64,000 bases of DNA from Symbiodinium microadriaticum. Its lineage: Eukaryota; Sar; Dinophyceae; Suessiales; Symbiodiniaceae. This document shows, piece by piece, positions 19,145 through 30,432 of the stretch. The stretch is taken from positions 101,158-165,157 of the forward strand of contig LSRX01000667.1 of assembly GCA_001939145.1 (NCBI GenBank), read 5' to 3'. The number at the start of each line of letters is the position of its first letter. The stretch's first letter is position 1. The position numbers and the translations under genes are program-made. A model generated the notes under the pieces. That model had not been told where the DNA came from. It made no database searches and worked only from the letters and a program-made list of their open reading frames with translations.

Positions 19145-21789
19145 ATAGAGTAGTGACTTACGGTCGAATCGCGTTCGACAGCCTGGGACGTAAGTGAACC
19201 TTGAGCCTTGCCTGGCTGCGGCTCTCCGAGGCTCCAGGGTTGGAATGAAAATGAATGAAACTTCTCACTGGGCCATTGGGCCCGAGAAACCGAGTGAATG
19301 CGGTGCATGCAACATCTTTGAGGAGTTTCTCGTCAATCTCACTGCTCACGTGTGTATGCCGTGTTATTTTATGACTTGGAAAACAATACGGTAGTACTCG
19401 AGGGGACTATCACACAAGAAGGCAGTGTGGACGGAGTGTGAGGAAAATCAATTCAGGAGAGAAACACACACATCGACAAGATCCTGATGAACAGTCCGGA
19501 CGCTGCGTTTGGCCATCGACTGTGGAGACTCGGAAACTCATGATGATCTCTTGCGGACGCTGTTGCTTTCGGCATCGCTTTCAGGCCATTCAAAAGCGAA
19601 TTTCCATGCTTGTCTTTGTCGTTGCGTTGCTGCAGCCATTGGCTGGCCCAAACTGACATCCACGTGCCGAGCGTCGATGGTCCAAGCCTGTCGATCGCGA
19701 AACTAAGCGCCCTCGGCTGTACGGCACGCGAGATCCGGATGACTAATTGTGACTGGCAGTTTTTGGCTTCTGAGTTCAGCCACAGGAAAAGACGGTCTCT
19801 GAATTCACTTGGGGGCTGCACGGATCAGGCCACCCGTTCGCATCGATTCACCCAGTGCTCATGCTTCAGAAGTTCAAACACTTACTTCCAATAAGCCCAA
19901 TATTTGCATCAAGCAAAAGCTGCACCTCCAGCTGCTGCAGACCTTCCGACACCTAGAGCTTCAAGACTTGGCGGCAAGGTCTTCTATTTAAACGCACTGC
20001 CATACTTTGGACTTCGGGTCTCTTGAGACTGGGATCGGCAAGGTTCTGAGACATGACAGAATTTCGTGGCTTACTTCTTGGATGACAGGATTCGATGATT
20101 GATTGCGTCTCGGAGTTGGGGACTGTGTCAGCCCAGCATGGAGCCTTCAGCGTGACAAGTTTCGGTTGCTTGGGCTCCAGGTCTACATGGAGTTTTCGGA
20201 AAGTTCCCACATGAAGCCCCCTGCATCGGCGGCTGATTTGAAGACCCGCAGTACACGCTGCAGAATTTCTTCCCAAGTTTCGCATCTTACGAATTTATGA
20301 CTGGACTCCTACCGGAAGTGTCTTGTTGTTGGAAAACTTCAGGTATGGTTTGATGACAGACACCCGCAGTTTCGCAAGCCAGTCCAGCCATGGAAAGGAA
20401 AATTCTACAGAGTAAACTGATTGACTCCTCGAGGACCTGCGCATTGTGCGCTCACACCGGCATTTGACGAAGACTCCTGCATCCAAGGAGCACTTTAGCA
20501 CCGTGCGAGGACTTCTGCTTGTTCGGGACTGGTTCTTGCTGCACTAACCAACTTGCAAGACATATCAGCATTCCAAGGTTCCCGTTGACATGTTTAAAGT
20601 TTCTACAAGCTAAAGTCCTATGAAACCGGGCTTACAAGATGCTGTAAGGGCATGACCAAGAATAAATGTTCTAAACAATCTCTTGGTTGGAATGCCAGGA
20701 TAGCGTTGGAGAGTGCGGCAACCCGATGGTGTCCCGTGAAGTCTCACGGAACCTTGCCCTGGTTGAGGTCTTAGCAGGTCCTCGGGTGTTGTCCTCGACT
20801 CTTACATAGGCCGTCTGTTGTACCGCGTGTGCAAGACATCTTGCACACTCAGGTGGGCTTGCATCTGAGAAGCTTGCACATGCCTCATTTCCTCCATGCA
20901 AGCGTTCCATACTACAAAACCTGTTTAACCCTGGCATCTCTTAGCACCTCCGCAAGAATCGTCACCCCTATACTAGGAAGACTTTCGTGCACCCAGATGC
21001 CTCTGCCTCAACTACGTGAGGCCCAAGGCAATACAAAATCAGCGGCAGGATCGTCGGTGTGCCTCGGTGCGCAGCCTATCAAGCAGAAACGAAAACTTCT
21101 AAAGCCCCCGACGAACCCCGAATCCTGAGCCGGCATAGTCGATCTTAAAACCTTGTGCCGGAATCCTGAATCGACCCGGCCCTGCGTGGAGCCTGAGCCC
21201 GAAAATGTTTCAGGGGTTTCAAAGGCAGCAAGAAGAACATTTTTTTTCTCAAGTTGATTCCGCGTTCTGACGACATGCTCTAGACTTTGGGATGGAAACT
21301 GCTCAACTTGAGAAATATTGACCGAGCTGCAAGGTGATGTTCCGCTTTCGGGCCTGATCTCTGATGAAAGGTGGTAAATCGGCGCTAGCGGCGCTGTCAT
21401 TGAATGGCTTTCCAGAAGATGTTGGGCATTTACCCGATGTGGCCTTCGCGATGTAGTCGGGGCAGCACTTCGCAAACTTGTGATTGTGCACAAGTGGCGA
21501 GCTTGCCCCAACTATGTGGCACTGCGTGGATTGTCCACCCTTGACCTCGACTCATTTTCAGAACCGTACATGACGAAACATAAAGGCCTGCTTTGCTCAT
21601 GGAAGGCAAGCGTTCCCTCAGGTTGTGGCAGCAAGGTTATAGACGGAACGCCTGCTTAGATTCTGAGTAGCCCGATCCGAATCGACGGATAGTTTGAGAT
21701 CAAAAAATGTCATACAATGCTGTGGGCAGAAGCACTACGATCAAGTATTCTTGTGGTCTGGCTAGCTGCAGATTTCGGGCTCTCGGGTG
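19145..21789. other. 2.6 kb without recognisable genes
   Basis: Only short frames with no domain or repeat pattern. Sequence near 19.15-19.3 kb is upstream of the DUF5672-type gene and may hold its 5' UTR. No promoter element could be supported. Confidence 0.4.
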
Positions 21790-22347
21790 CTACATCATGT
21801 TCGGGCAAGCCACCATTTGGTATCGTCTGGACTTGAGAATGCTCTGGACCACGCAGCGGAAGTGCTCCTCGGCGTGTCGCCACGCCTGACAAACCTCTAT
21901 CCTTGTGTAATCCACGGCCTGTGGGCGGACTGCGAAAAAGTCGGTATGGATCTGCCCACCTTTACACTCCCCGAAAATGCCGTCGACCGAAGCGTTCTCC
22001 ATGGTCTCACGCAGCCACTGATCGTGAAGAATTAACACGTCTGGATTCAGTCTCACAACCCAGTCGTAGCCATCGAACCACTTCTCCGTGTGCCCCTTTG
22101 GACCAAAGGCGTCAATCACGGCTTGCATGGCACCGTTCTGATGTCCGCGAGCCCCACAATGCTTGACAAAAAAATTGCGGAAACGAAGGGGCTCCAGATC
22201 AGTATTGCTGAGGTTCGCTGAGGTATACAGAATCAGGTCGGCATTTTGCAAAAGCGGCAACTGCTGCACCGCGGTCTGCCAGCATGGCAAAAATGACTGG
22301 TGCTGCTTACCTGTTGCTCGCTGCACAATCTGCAATGTTGATGTCAC
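21790..22347 (-). CDS. Glycosyltransferase-like exon, partial
   Basis: The minus-strand frame reads HQSFLPCWQTAVQQLPLLQN, ADLILYTSANLS, then YDWVVRLNPDVLILHDQWLR and GECKGGQIHTDFFAVRPQAV. The block W-V-V-R-L-N-P-D-V-L-I followed by a conserved aromatic and acidic region is typical of nucleotide-sugar-dependent transferases of eukaryotic algae. There is no ATG at the left end, so this is probably an internal or last exon. An acceptor AG lies immediately before TGACATC. The frame ends CPNMM then stop. A function in glycan synthesis is inferred; no precise family is claimed. Confidence 0.5.
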   Translation of the reverse strand: MTSTLQIVQRATGKQHQSFLPCWQTAVQQLPLLQNADLILYTSANLSNTDLEPLRFRNFFVKHCGARGHQNGAMQAVIDAFGPKGHTEKWFDGYDWVVRLNPDVLILHDQWLRETMENASVDGIFGECKGGQIHTDFFAVRPQAVDYTRIEVCQAWRHAEEHFRCVVQSILKSRRYQMVACPNMM

Positions 22348-25041
22348 TATCTAAGACTAAGAAGTAGCGAAATCGTCACAACCGTAGTGTAAGAAATCAA
22401 CTCCAAAATTCGATGCTCAAAAGGACAGGGCTTCTCCAGTGGGTGGTCATGAAGACTGCTATTCGCATCGGAGAACGCGTAGTGAGTTGCAAAGCGCTGC
22501 AGCTCTCCGGTTCCTGCATCCAAGTATGACCTGGCTGTCGGTGCGGTGGATTTGAAGCTGCTCTGGGTTTCTCATAAATGGGCTAAGAAACGGGCTAAGA
22601 TTGCTATATACACTCGTTCTACTACACAGACACCTGTTCGTCGCGCTTCAAAACATTCTTCTGGAGTCGGGTCGTTGCTGTTGGTGTCGGAATAACAGCC
22701 CGAAAAACCGAAAATACCGTAAGCACTAACCAAAGCCTTGATGCAAATCCTTTTCTTCTCAGCTTCCGGTTTCCCCCTCCTCGCCCTGGTCTGGCACCTT
22801 GACCCGCGTGTCGTGTCGGGACACCGGAAGCTGAGTGCGCGCTTTTGCATGCGCACTCCTGTGCCTTCTCCCTGTCGCCCCACTCCATGTCCACCCACAT
22901 GCTTGTCTTCGTTAATGGATTTCAAACTGTCAATTGCACCCTTTCCCTTAGGCGCATGTTTCTGGGTGCTCTTTCTCCGCTCGCCCTTTACCTCCCCGCT
23001 TTTCCGAAAGAAGACGGAAATGACGGAACAAAAACAAACGTGTTAACCAGATGTGAAAATTTGCGATCTGCCAAAGCAAGACTTGGTTGGAAGGGGGAGA
23101 GTGCAGGGGCTCTCTGCCCAGGAACCCCTGGCGGTCAAGGTTGAGGCCGCCCCACTTCCAAGTTTCAACTCCAGACAAGCTTCTTCTTGTGGGACTGCAG
23201 TTGGGATTTGTGCGTGCGCCTGTCCGTCGACTACAGGTGTCAACACACATTCGGCCGATGGCAGAAACGGCATAACCCCCTACCTAAATTGAAAGAAAAA
23301 CATTCGAAGAACGCTCGCGTTTACTGTGGAGCATCCAGGTTCTGCATATCAGTTAGCTGCAAGGACAACGCAACCAGCGGTGCCGCTGACCCCGCATCTA
23401 GCCCATCGGTCCTCGGAACGGGCGTGCCGAGAACGTGCGATTTTCGAAGCTAACCCTATGCGACATCATGGATCCGGTGGCTCCGGCCTGGGACGCAGAC
23501 AGCAACACTCCACGAAATCGTTCTCTGAGCCTGAAGCAAAATGAACATGATGTTCAAAGGAGTTCATCCAGCCTCAAGGAGCAGAAACGATGTCTCATGA
23601 TGCTCGTGATGCTGGCTTCATGCGGTCGGCTGCGCGAATGATTCGAGGTTTTTGGGATGACGACAGCACGTTCAAAAATAACTCGCCCCGCTCCCAGGCA
23701 CGCATGCACGTGCCGGAACTAGCAATTTCCGACATGAGCACGCGCGCCGGCTTATCTTGTGTTACAGCTTGGGTGTGCGGGCATGTGCAGAAGCCTGAAG
23801 CAGCAATGTTCCAAGCTGCAAGGGGGCCGGGAGCTCGACCGAAGGCTCTGAAGTAGTAGCCGTACATGTGCTGTTATGCCGCTTCTTCTAATTTCCATGG
23901 TAGGTTTATCTCGCTGAGACTCAGGCTTGCATATTGAAGCTTATCATCGATGTTTGCATACCGGCTTTTGAGTACTGTGCTCGTTCTGCTGTGTCCCGAC
24001 AAAGCCCCGCGCCTGCCGTCAAGATGGCGATAGTAGCCAGGAGGATCAAAAGCACTTTGCGTCGACCATCTGCAGAAAAGACCGTCATGGCAGGGTGGGC
24101 AAGGATCGGTTCAGTGACCAGATATAGCGTCACCGTATGATGGTGATCGCTTTGAGCCACCGGAGAACGGAGATGCGACGATACTTCCGAGCCCACTGAA
24201 TTACAAGTCTTTATGCCATGCTCTCTTGTGCACAGGGTTGGCGAGTTTCTTGGAAGAATTCCGAATCCGAGGAGACCCCAAGTCCTTTAGTGGCCTGCCG
24301 TGCTTGATGAATTGATCATTCTTGCTCTTGTTGCCCTCCTATGAACTTATCAAACCACAACCGTGCCCAATATCACTGCTACTGCTGTTGTGTGCATTGC
24401 CCACCAAGCAACAGAAGATCTTGTCTTTCGCAAGTGCAGATCGGACGTCCGGCAACAGCGGTGCAGCAACGGCCCTGTCCAGCCGTGTGTACACGCCCGC
24501 TCTGTCGCTACTTGCGGCACTCTGAGCGGGTGGTGCCGCGACCAAGGGCGGGCAACTCCCGCACGACACTCCGAGCAGATTAAGCCCATCAGTTCCGAGG
24601 TTTTCAGGCCTGCCAAAAGCACAAAATTGTGGGACTCGACGATGAGCCATCGTGGAAGCCTTCCAAAAATCGGAATTATCCGGCTGTTTCAACTGGAACG
24701 CTTGTCTACCAAATGAAACAGAGCGGAACAACACACAAGTTTTGAAGCAGCACGACATTGATTTGGAGTGAAAAAACTGAAAACCTGTAAAGCAAATCGT
24801 CTTAGACAAGAAGTTTACATTCCATATGGTCACTTCCTCTGAGGGCACGCACTACAGTTGAATTAGTCTTGTATTTTTCCAAACACAAACCATGCCGAAA
24901 GTATCTCACAAAGTCTATCGAAGAAATTATTTCATAATATTCTTCGAATCCACTCAGTGATCTCCGATGTTCGTTTCTTTTCCTTCGCACAGCTTTAGGT
25001 CTTGCAAGAAGGGGAAAGCTTCGTCGAGCCTCCCGGCCGCC
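22348..25041. other. 2.7 kb without recognisable genes
   Basis: Frames of up to about 170 codons exist (for example minus 24339-24848) but show no domain, repeat or signal peptide. It could contain introns or unrecognised exons. Confidence 0.35.
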
Positions 25042-26033
25042 TCACCCCGCTTCCAAAACGAGGCTCGCGACCCAATCATCATTTAACATGACTCTTGCAG
25101 CACCCAGTCTGTGCAAACGGTCAAAGGAGAAACGACTTGGATCGTCGGCAATGTTGGCGTGCGAAGACACACGAGCATACCAGGCATGCTGGCCTAGCTC
25201 ACACTCACACCTCGCCGCTTTGGAAATGATACGGTCTGCGGTGGGGGTCCCGCCAGAACCCTTGATCATTCCAATGCGCGCAGGTTCGTTGTCTAGGAAA
25301 TAGACAACTTGCTGAAATGCACAAAGGTTGCCCCAAACCTGCATGGCAATCAGCACTGGTAGCAGCTCAAGCTCGTAAATCGGATGCACAGATGTTTTCA
25401 GCATACTGCTCATGGCCTGCTGGCTGACCTCTCCTGCAAAGTACGACGAGCAAGCCCCAGTATAGTCAACAAATCTGTGAAGATGAAAGACGTGCGCAGA
25501 GATACGGAAGAAATTGTGATCGGCAAAGCCTGCTTGATTCTCAGCTTGACCATCTGCAGAGCCCAAGCCACATCAGCTGACAGCTTATCTGATCCGTCGG
25601 ATCCAAGCGCGTGTCTGCCGATATGCTTGATTGCTACTTGAGCTACTCTCCCGAAGGTAAAGCCTTCAAAAAAGACGAGCCTGCCTCCTAGTCTCTCTGC
25701 GTCCTTGGCAGTCATGCATCCGCTTTCCAAGAACGAGTCCACGGTTTCGGAGAGCTCTTCCTTCCTAGCAGAAGTGTGTCCTACGACAACTGATCCGCAG
25801 GTTGCACCGGTCATATCCACGTTGACTCCCAGTGCAGCGAATATCTCGGAGAACGGCGGAGCCATCTTTCCTTCAGTAGCATAGTCCATGCCAAGAAGGG
25901 TAAACAGTCCATGAACAGTCGATTCGGTGCTCTCCCTGAGTAGTTCCGATGTGACTGTAGGACTTGGGGAGGAGGGGCTGGGACGAAAGCTAGAAGCATC
26001 AACAACCGAGACTTTGCCAGTGCAGTCAAGCAT
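25042..26033 (-). pseudogene. Retroelement RT end and RNase H domain, frameshifted
   Basis: The right part (26033-25470) reads GLFTLLGMDYATEGKMAPPF and DAERLGGRLVFFEGFTFGRV, resembling the region after the RT of DIRS-like or related elements, and reaches FIFTD. The RNase H domain then continues in another register: VDYTGACSSYFAGE, IYELELLPVLIAMQVWG, VVYFLDNEPARIGMI and HANIADDPSRF. These supply the expected acidic residues (D of FTD, E of YELE, D of LDN, D of ADDPSR) of an RNase H. One frameshift near 25.47 kb separates the first Asp from the rest, so the copy is dead. Assignment to DIRS-like rather than another class is tentative. Confidence 0.6.
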
Positions 26034-26060
26034 GCTTATACGCCAGCGGCCCTGTTTTGC
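25962..26060. repeat. 99-bp direct repeat, copy 1
   Basis: Identical by eye to 27530-27628. It contains the start of the retroelement RT fragment and ends exactly at the single N at 26061. Confidence 0.9.
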
Positions 26061-26061
26061 N

Positions 26062-26114
<53 letters not shown>

Positions 26115-26187
26115 CAGCAGCAGCAGCAGTGGTAGCAGTGGTAGCAGTGGTAGCAGTACTAGCAGTAGTAGTAGTAGTAGTAGTAGT

Positions 26188-26219
<32 letters not shown>

Positions 26220-26220
26220 T
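26062..26220. repeat. (AGT)n/(AGC)n microsatellite
   Basis: About 160 bases of AGT with AGC and GGT interruptions follow a single undetermined base. Poly-Ser and poly-Thr frames through it are artefacts. Confidence 0.95.
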
Positions 26221-27529
26221 GTAGGAGCAAAGTCGTTTGTACTGTTCGACGGAGCAGTAGTAGTTGCGCCTACGACTGCAGGAGTACGATGTCAACCCAA
26301 CGACAGACGACGTCTGCTACAGACACGACGAATACTGTTGGAGCTGTTAGGGCTGTGACGATGACTGCCATGTATGACGGCATCATAGCATTCCGACTAC
26401 CAAGATTTTGGGGAAGCATCTGTTTCATCTGCGAAGAAGCGATCCCAAAGATACTCAGCTTCAAGCAAACAGGGCTAAGATTTGATAACCCCACCTGGAA
26501 CGTGCCAATCGAGGTGTCAGCATTGATGAACTCTTGCCTTGCTTGCGGGACACGCAGGGCTGTCGAGCAATCCGTAAAACACGTGTCCGGGATGTAACAT
26601 GACTGATGTATCTTGATGGCGTCCTCGGGCACCTTTCCTATCTTTTCCCGGATGAACGATGAGCGGCTGATCATCTCGTCTCAAATTGTTTCCAATACTT
26701 CCGATTACCATCCTGACAAACGCATATCCACCTCGCGGAATTATGTCCAGCTGCTCCACCCCAGCAGGAACAAGACCAGCTGGACCGTAACCGGCCACCT
26801 GCACAGAAGACTTCAGGGTCGGGGTTTTTGACTCGAGGTTTCGAGGCCGAACAGCCCTTTCTCGATTTTCATACCACGTCGGTGTTGGGGTTTTGCAAAC
26901 TATGCCTACCCCAAGAAGCAGCAGCATTACGGGCCGAAGCCCTTTACTCTGAACATCTCTGAAACCAAGGAAACAGCAGGTGAACTAATAGTTTCAGGAA
27001 GCGACACACACAACATGGGCAAGGCAGCATGCGCTTCATAGTATGTACTTCTGCATGGTACGATTCTCTCTGCTTGCAGATGCCGACGGCATTCATACCA
27101 CGATCTGTAAACCTGCAAGACTGGTCACAGTCTGCATCCGCGGCTACACAAACGCAGTTGCAGAGCGTTGAACCTCTCTGCCTGACTGCTCAAGCCATGC
27201 AAAAGGCAGTATTCAAACAATACGCATGAGACTTAAGATTTACTAATGCTGGAGAAGCTATTCGATAAAGAGACGGAAACCAAACCATGCCGTAGCAGTC
27301 AAGGGCTAGTCCTGTCTTCGGTAGTGACTACGGCTTCTTTTTGAGAAGGGGATAGCAGAAGAAACAAGTAAATGCACACACAGTATGCACTAGCGACTAA
27401 GCCATGAGATGCTATATGCATAGCCAGGATTACGAACGTTTGTCTTGCGTACATCTAAGTCAAACATTCTGAAGATGACACCGCTGTTGGGTTAGATCTC
27501 AACGAGATCCTGCTTATCTTTCAACAAGC
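26221..27529. other. Segment between the 99-bp repeats, no gene seen
   Basis: No coding pattern is recognised. The segment is bounded by the microsatellite and copy 2 of the direct repeat, so it may be an insertion or an assembly join. Confidence 0.4.
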
Positions 27530-27628
27530 ACTTGGGGAGGAGGGGCTGGGACGAAAGCTAGAAGCATCAACAACCGAGACTTTGCCAGTGCAGTCAAGCA
27601 TGCTTATACGCCAGCGGCCCTGTTTTGC
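27530..27628. repeat. 99-bp direct repeat, copy 2
   Basis: It matches 25962-26060 over its whole length. The sequence after it (ACGTCACAGCAAAG) differs from the microsatellite that follows copy 1. Confidence 0.9.
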
Positions 27629-30110
27629 ACGTCACAGCAAAGTGCGGAGTCGGACAATCAGATGCGCCACTGGAGGTTTACGAACATTGGGGGGGAGGAG
27701 CGCATAGGTGCTATCAGGGTTTAGGAGTTACAGAGTTTAGGTAATTGCAAGTTTGGAGTGGTTCACGGGTAACGTTCATTCTACGGTTGAGGGGTTAGCG
27801 GTACTTACCGGGGTCGTAGTTAAGGGTACTCGCTGGTTTTCAGCGCAACTACGCTCGGCCATGTCAAGCAGAACTGTCGGCAGCTGCTGTAGAGTCGGCA
27901 GGGGCAGGTCTGCCAAAGCACGTGCATATGGAAATCGGAATGCTTCAGGAGTGCTCTCGGTGTATTGCCCAAGTTGCGCAAGACCTGCAGCACGCAATGG
28001 GATCTGTAAGCACAAGGTTGGGGTTTTGTAGTTCCTTGATTTCAGGTTTTTGGGCAAGAAGCTGGCGGCATCGGTGTACGGAACTTCACGAGCTGCACGC
28101 GGGCTGCAGGTCAGAACAACCGATGTCATGGCATTGAGCAGGAGATCCTTCGGTCGGGCGGCCAGTTCGGGCAGGGAGTTTGCTTGGCTCGTAGGCCAGG
28201 TCCACACTCGACCAGGCGCTCGTTGCACCGCCTCGGCAGCTGCAGGATTAAGCGGCCAGTGCTCAAACTTCTAGTGGGCAAGCGAACACGCAAAAACGCT
28301 ACCGAGGGGCTGCTTGCCAATAGAATAAAGACGACCGGTCCAGGAGATGGGTCCATTGACCAATACGTTTGCTGCGGAATCTGTTGTCGGAGAGGATAGC
28401 CGTGGCGCCCGGCCGTGTAGCGGAAGCGCGCGGCACCCAGAGCCGCTTGAAGCGCACGATCAGTGCCTCCAGGAAGTTTAAATATTCCGCCTGGGTGTCC
28501 GTTAACTCGGTCGTGCTGCTCGATTTTTTTCTGGAGCTTCTCGTCGTCGGCAGTTGCAGGTTGTGGTGACGAGCGAAGGCTGTGACCAGTTCGATGTAGT
28601 TTCGTTCCTCCTGGCGCGTGGGTACTGCACGGACGGCAGCAACGTCGGTGTAGAACTTTCTTATCCTCAGGCGACAACGAAACTCAGGCGGGGGTTGGAT
28701 CAGTGAGGGAGTGAGAAAAAACCATGTGGTTTGGCGTTCGAGTAGCTCACAGCAGACATGTTGGAGATCCACGAAGCCGAATAACGTCTGCCACCCGGGC
28801 AAGTGCAGATGTATCACAGCGTGCGCGTGAGGCAGCAGTTGAAGAAAAGCACGTTGGATGGCCTGCGACCGTCTGGCAACATGAACGGTTCAGGGTTTAG
28901 GGTTCAGAGTTCAGGGCGCAGGCTTGAAGGTTTAGGGTTTAGGCTTGAATGGCAGCGAGAAGGAACATGTCCGATTAGGGCCAACGATTAGGGCACGTTT
29001 GCACAGAGGTGCTGCTGCCGTGGTGGACGCCAAAACGCATCCGCCCACGTGGTTCGCCAACCTAGGCCACAGGCAAGACAGGACGGCAGTTTAGGAAAGA
29101 ATCCTGATTTGCGGCTGCCACGCTTCAGCGCCCATTCGGCTGCTCCATCTCCGATATGCAGGAGAGCCGCAGGTGCGAGACCCACGCACTGTAATCGCCT
29201 GACAAAGCATCGAACGCAGACTTAGGCAGCGCAGGATACAGTCCGAAACATACCGGGCCTGAGTATGAGGTACCGAACAAAAGGAGCTCGAATGCCCGCG
29301 AAGCAAAGGTGTCTGTGCACGTTGTCAGCATCCAAGAGATCCGGCTCGGGCAGGTCTCGGTGCGGGTTTGGGTTAGGGCATTGGTCGAGGTTTTCTGGTC
29401 GCCAAACTCTTGAGAAACGAGCACAGTGACCGTGACTTAAGTTGCAGTCAGCGGCAGGACAGCACCCAGGAAGCAGTGAGCAGCAGCTGCAGCATGAGTT
29501 GTCGCAGGCTCGTTTTCGGCACGGGGTCGAGGGGAACTGCAAAGTCTTCCTGGGTCTCTGCCGGGCGTCCTTGCTGTCGCAGGTTGTAGCGGCTACCTGG
29601 GTGCGCAAGAAGTTACCAGTGCACCCGTTATTCCAAAACATAAGGATGCAAGGTAGGATGAGAGAGAGCAAGACTCTAGTACTGTAAGCCGAACTGCCTG
29701 GCCCTTTTTTCCATCTGCCCACTGCTTGGTTCCAACGTTTCTCTGTCCACTTTGCTTGGGTGTTCCGCAGGGCCAGCAGAGCAGCACGCACAGGCGCTGC
29801 GTCGGTCTGGAGTCGGAGCCACACCCGCACACCGTGGACGGTTACGGAGGACCTTGTGCACCCAACAAACAGTAGCCAACGACAATTGTTCTACCGGCAA
29901 AGCTTACTGGCAACCGGCCCTTCCCGTCCTCGGCTGGGAACCATGGCGCGGTGGCATGCCATATAGGCACAGTGCCAAGAGTTTCTGTGGAGTGTGCTAC
30001 TAGGGGAGCCAGTCTGCACATTGAACTCAGCGAGTGTGCAGTGAAGCAGGATGTGCGCTACGTCTTATCAGGAGCAACAGCCTTGCGTCGGGTCGGTTTT
30101 TGCGCTGGAG
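27629..30110. other. 2.5 kb with no recognised gene; unassigned minus frames
   Basis: Minus-strand frames at 28299-28817 (RNYIELVTAFARHHNLQLPT; DTQAEYLNFLEALIVRFKRL) and 27776-28228 look protein-like in places but match no family I know. They lie 3' of the helicase on its strand. Telomere-like words (GGTTTAGGG) occur at 27716-27735 and 28888-28942. Confidence 0.3.
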
Positions 30111-30370
30111 CTGCAGAGCAACTAGGTGTGAAACCGGATAATTCGCCTTGCTGGCTATCGGTCTACGTCACGTTCTTTTAGGACGGATAATCACTACAAA
30201 AGAACTGAGCTACAAAAGAGTCTTTTAAGGTCAGCATGAGGGTCAATGTGGCTGGCGCTGCACGGCAAGTACAGTCCAGTAGGTCTGAAACCGGATATTC
30301 GAGCCTTGCTGTCTACGGGTCTACGTGACGTTCTTTTAGGGCGACATGTGATCATAAAAGAACCGGGCCC
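30110..30370. repeat. Two-unit tandem repeat with GTTCTTTT/AAAAGAAC hairpins
   Basis: Two units about 158 bp apart share GTGAAACCGGATA or CTGAAACCGGATA, CTTGCTG, GGTCTACGT and a hairpin. Hairpin arms are GTTCTTTT (30172-30179 and 30330-30337) and AAAAGAAC (30198-30205 and 30356-30363) with 18-base loops. The helicase stop at 30433 lies about 70 bases away. This is one candidate end of the helicase element. Confidence 0.8.
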
Positions 30371-30432
30371 GTGACGGTTTGTCTAGGCCAGCACGACGAG
30401 GGTCCATGCGGCAAGGCTTAGACGCGAGTTCA

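Noticed and set aside
24339-24848. 169-codon minus frame with a hydrophobic start
   Set aside because: No domain, Cys/Ser-rich composition and no repeat or splice context; probably chance.
26026-26358. Poly-Ser and poly-Thr proteins
   Set aside because: Translation of the AGT/AGC microsatellite.
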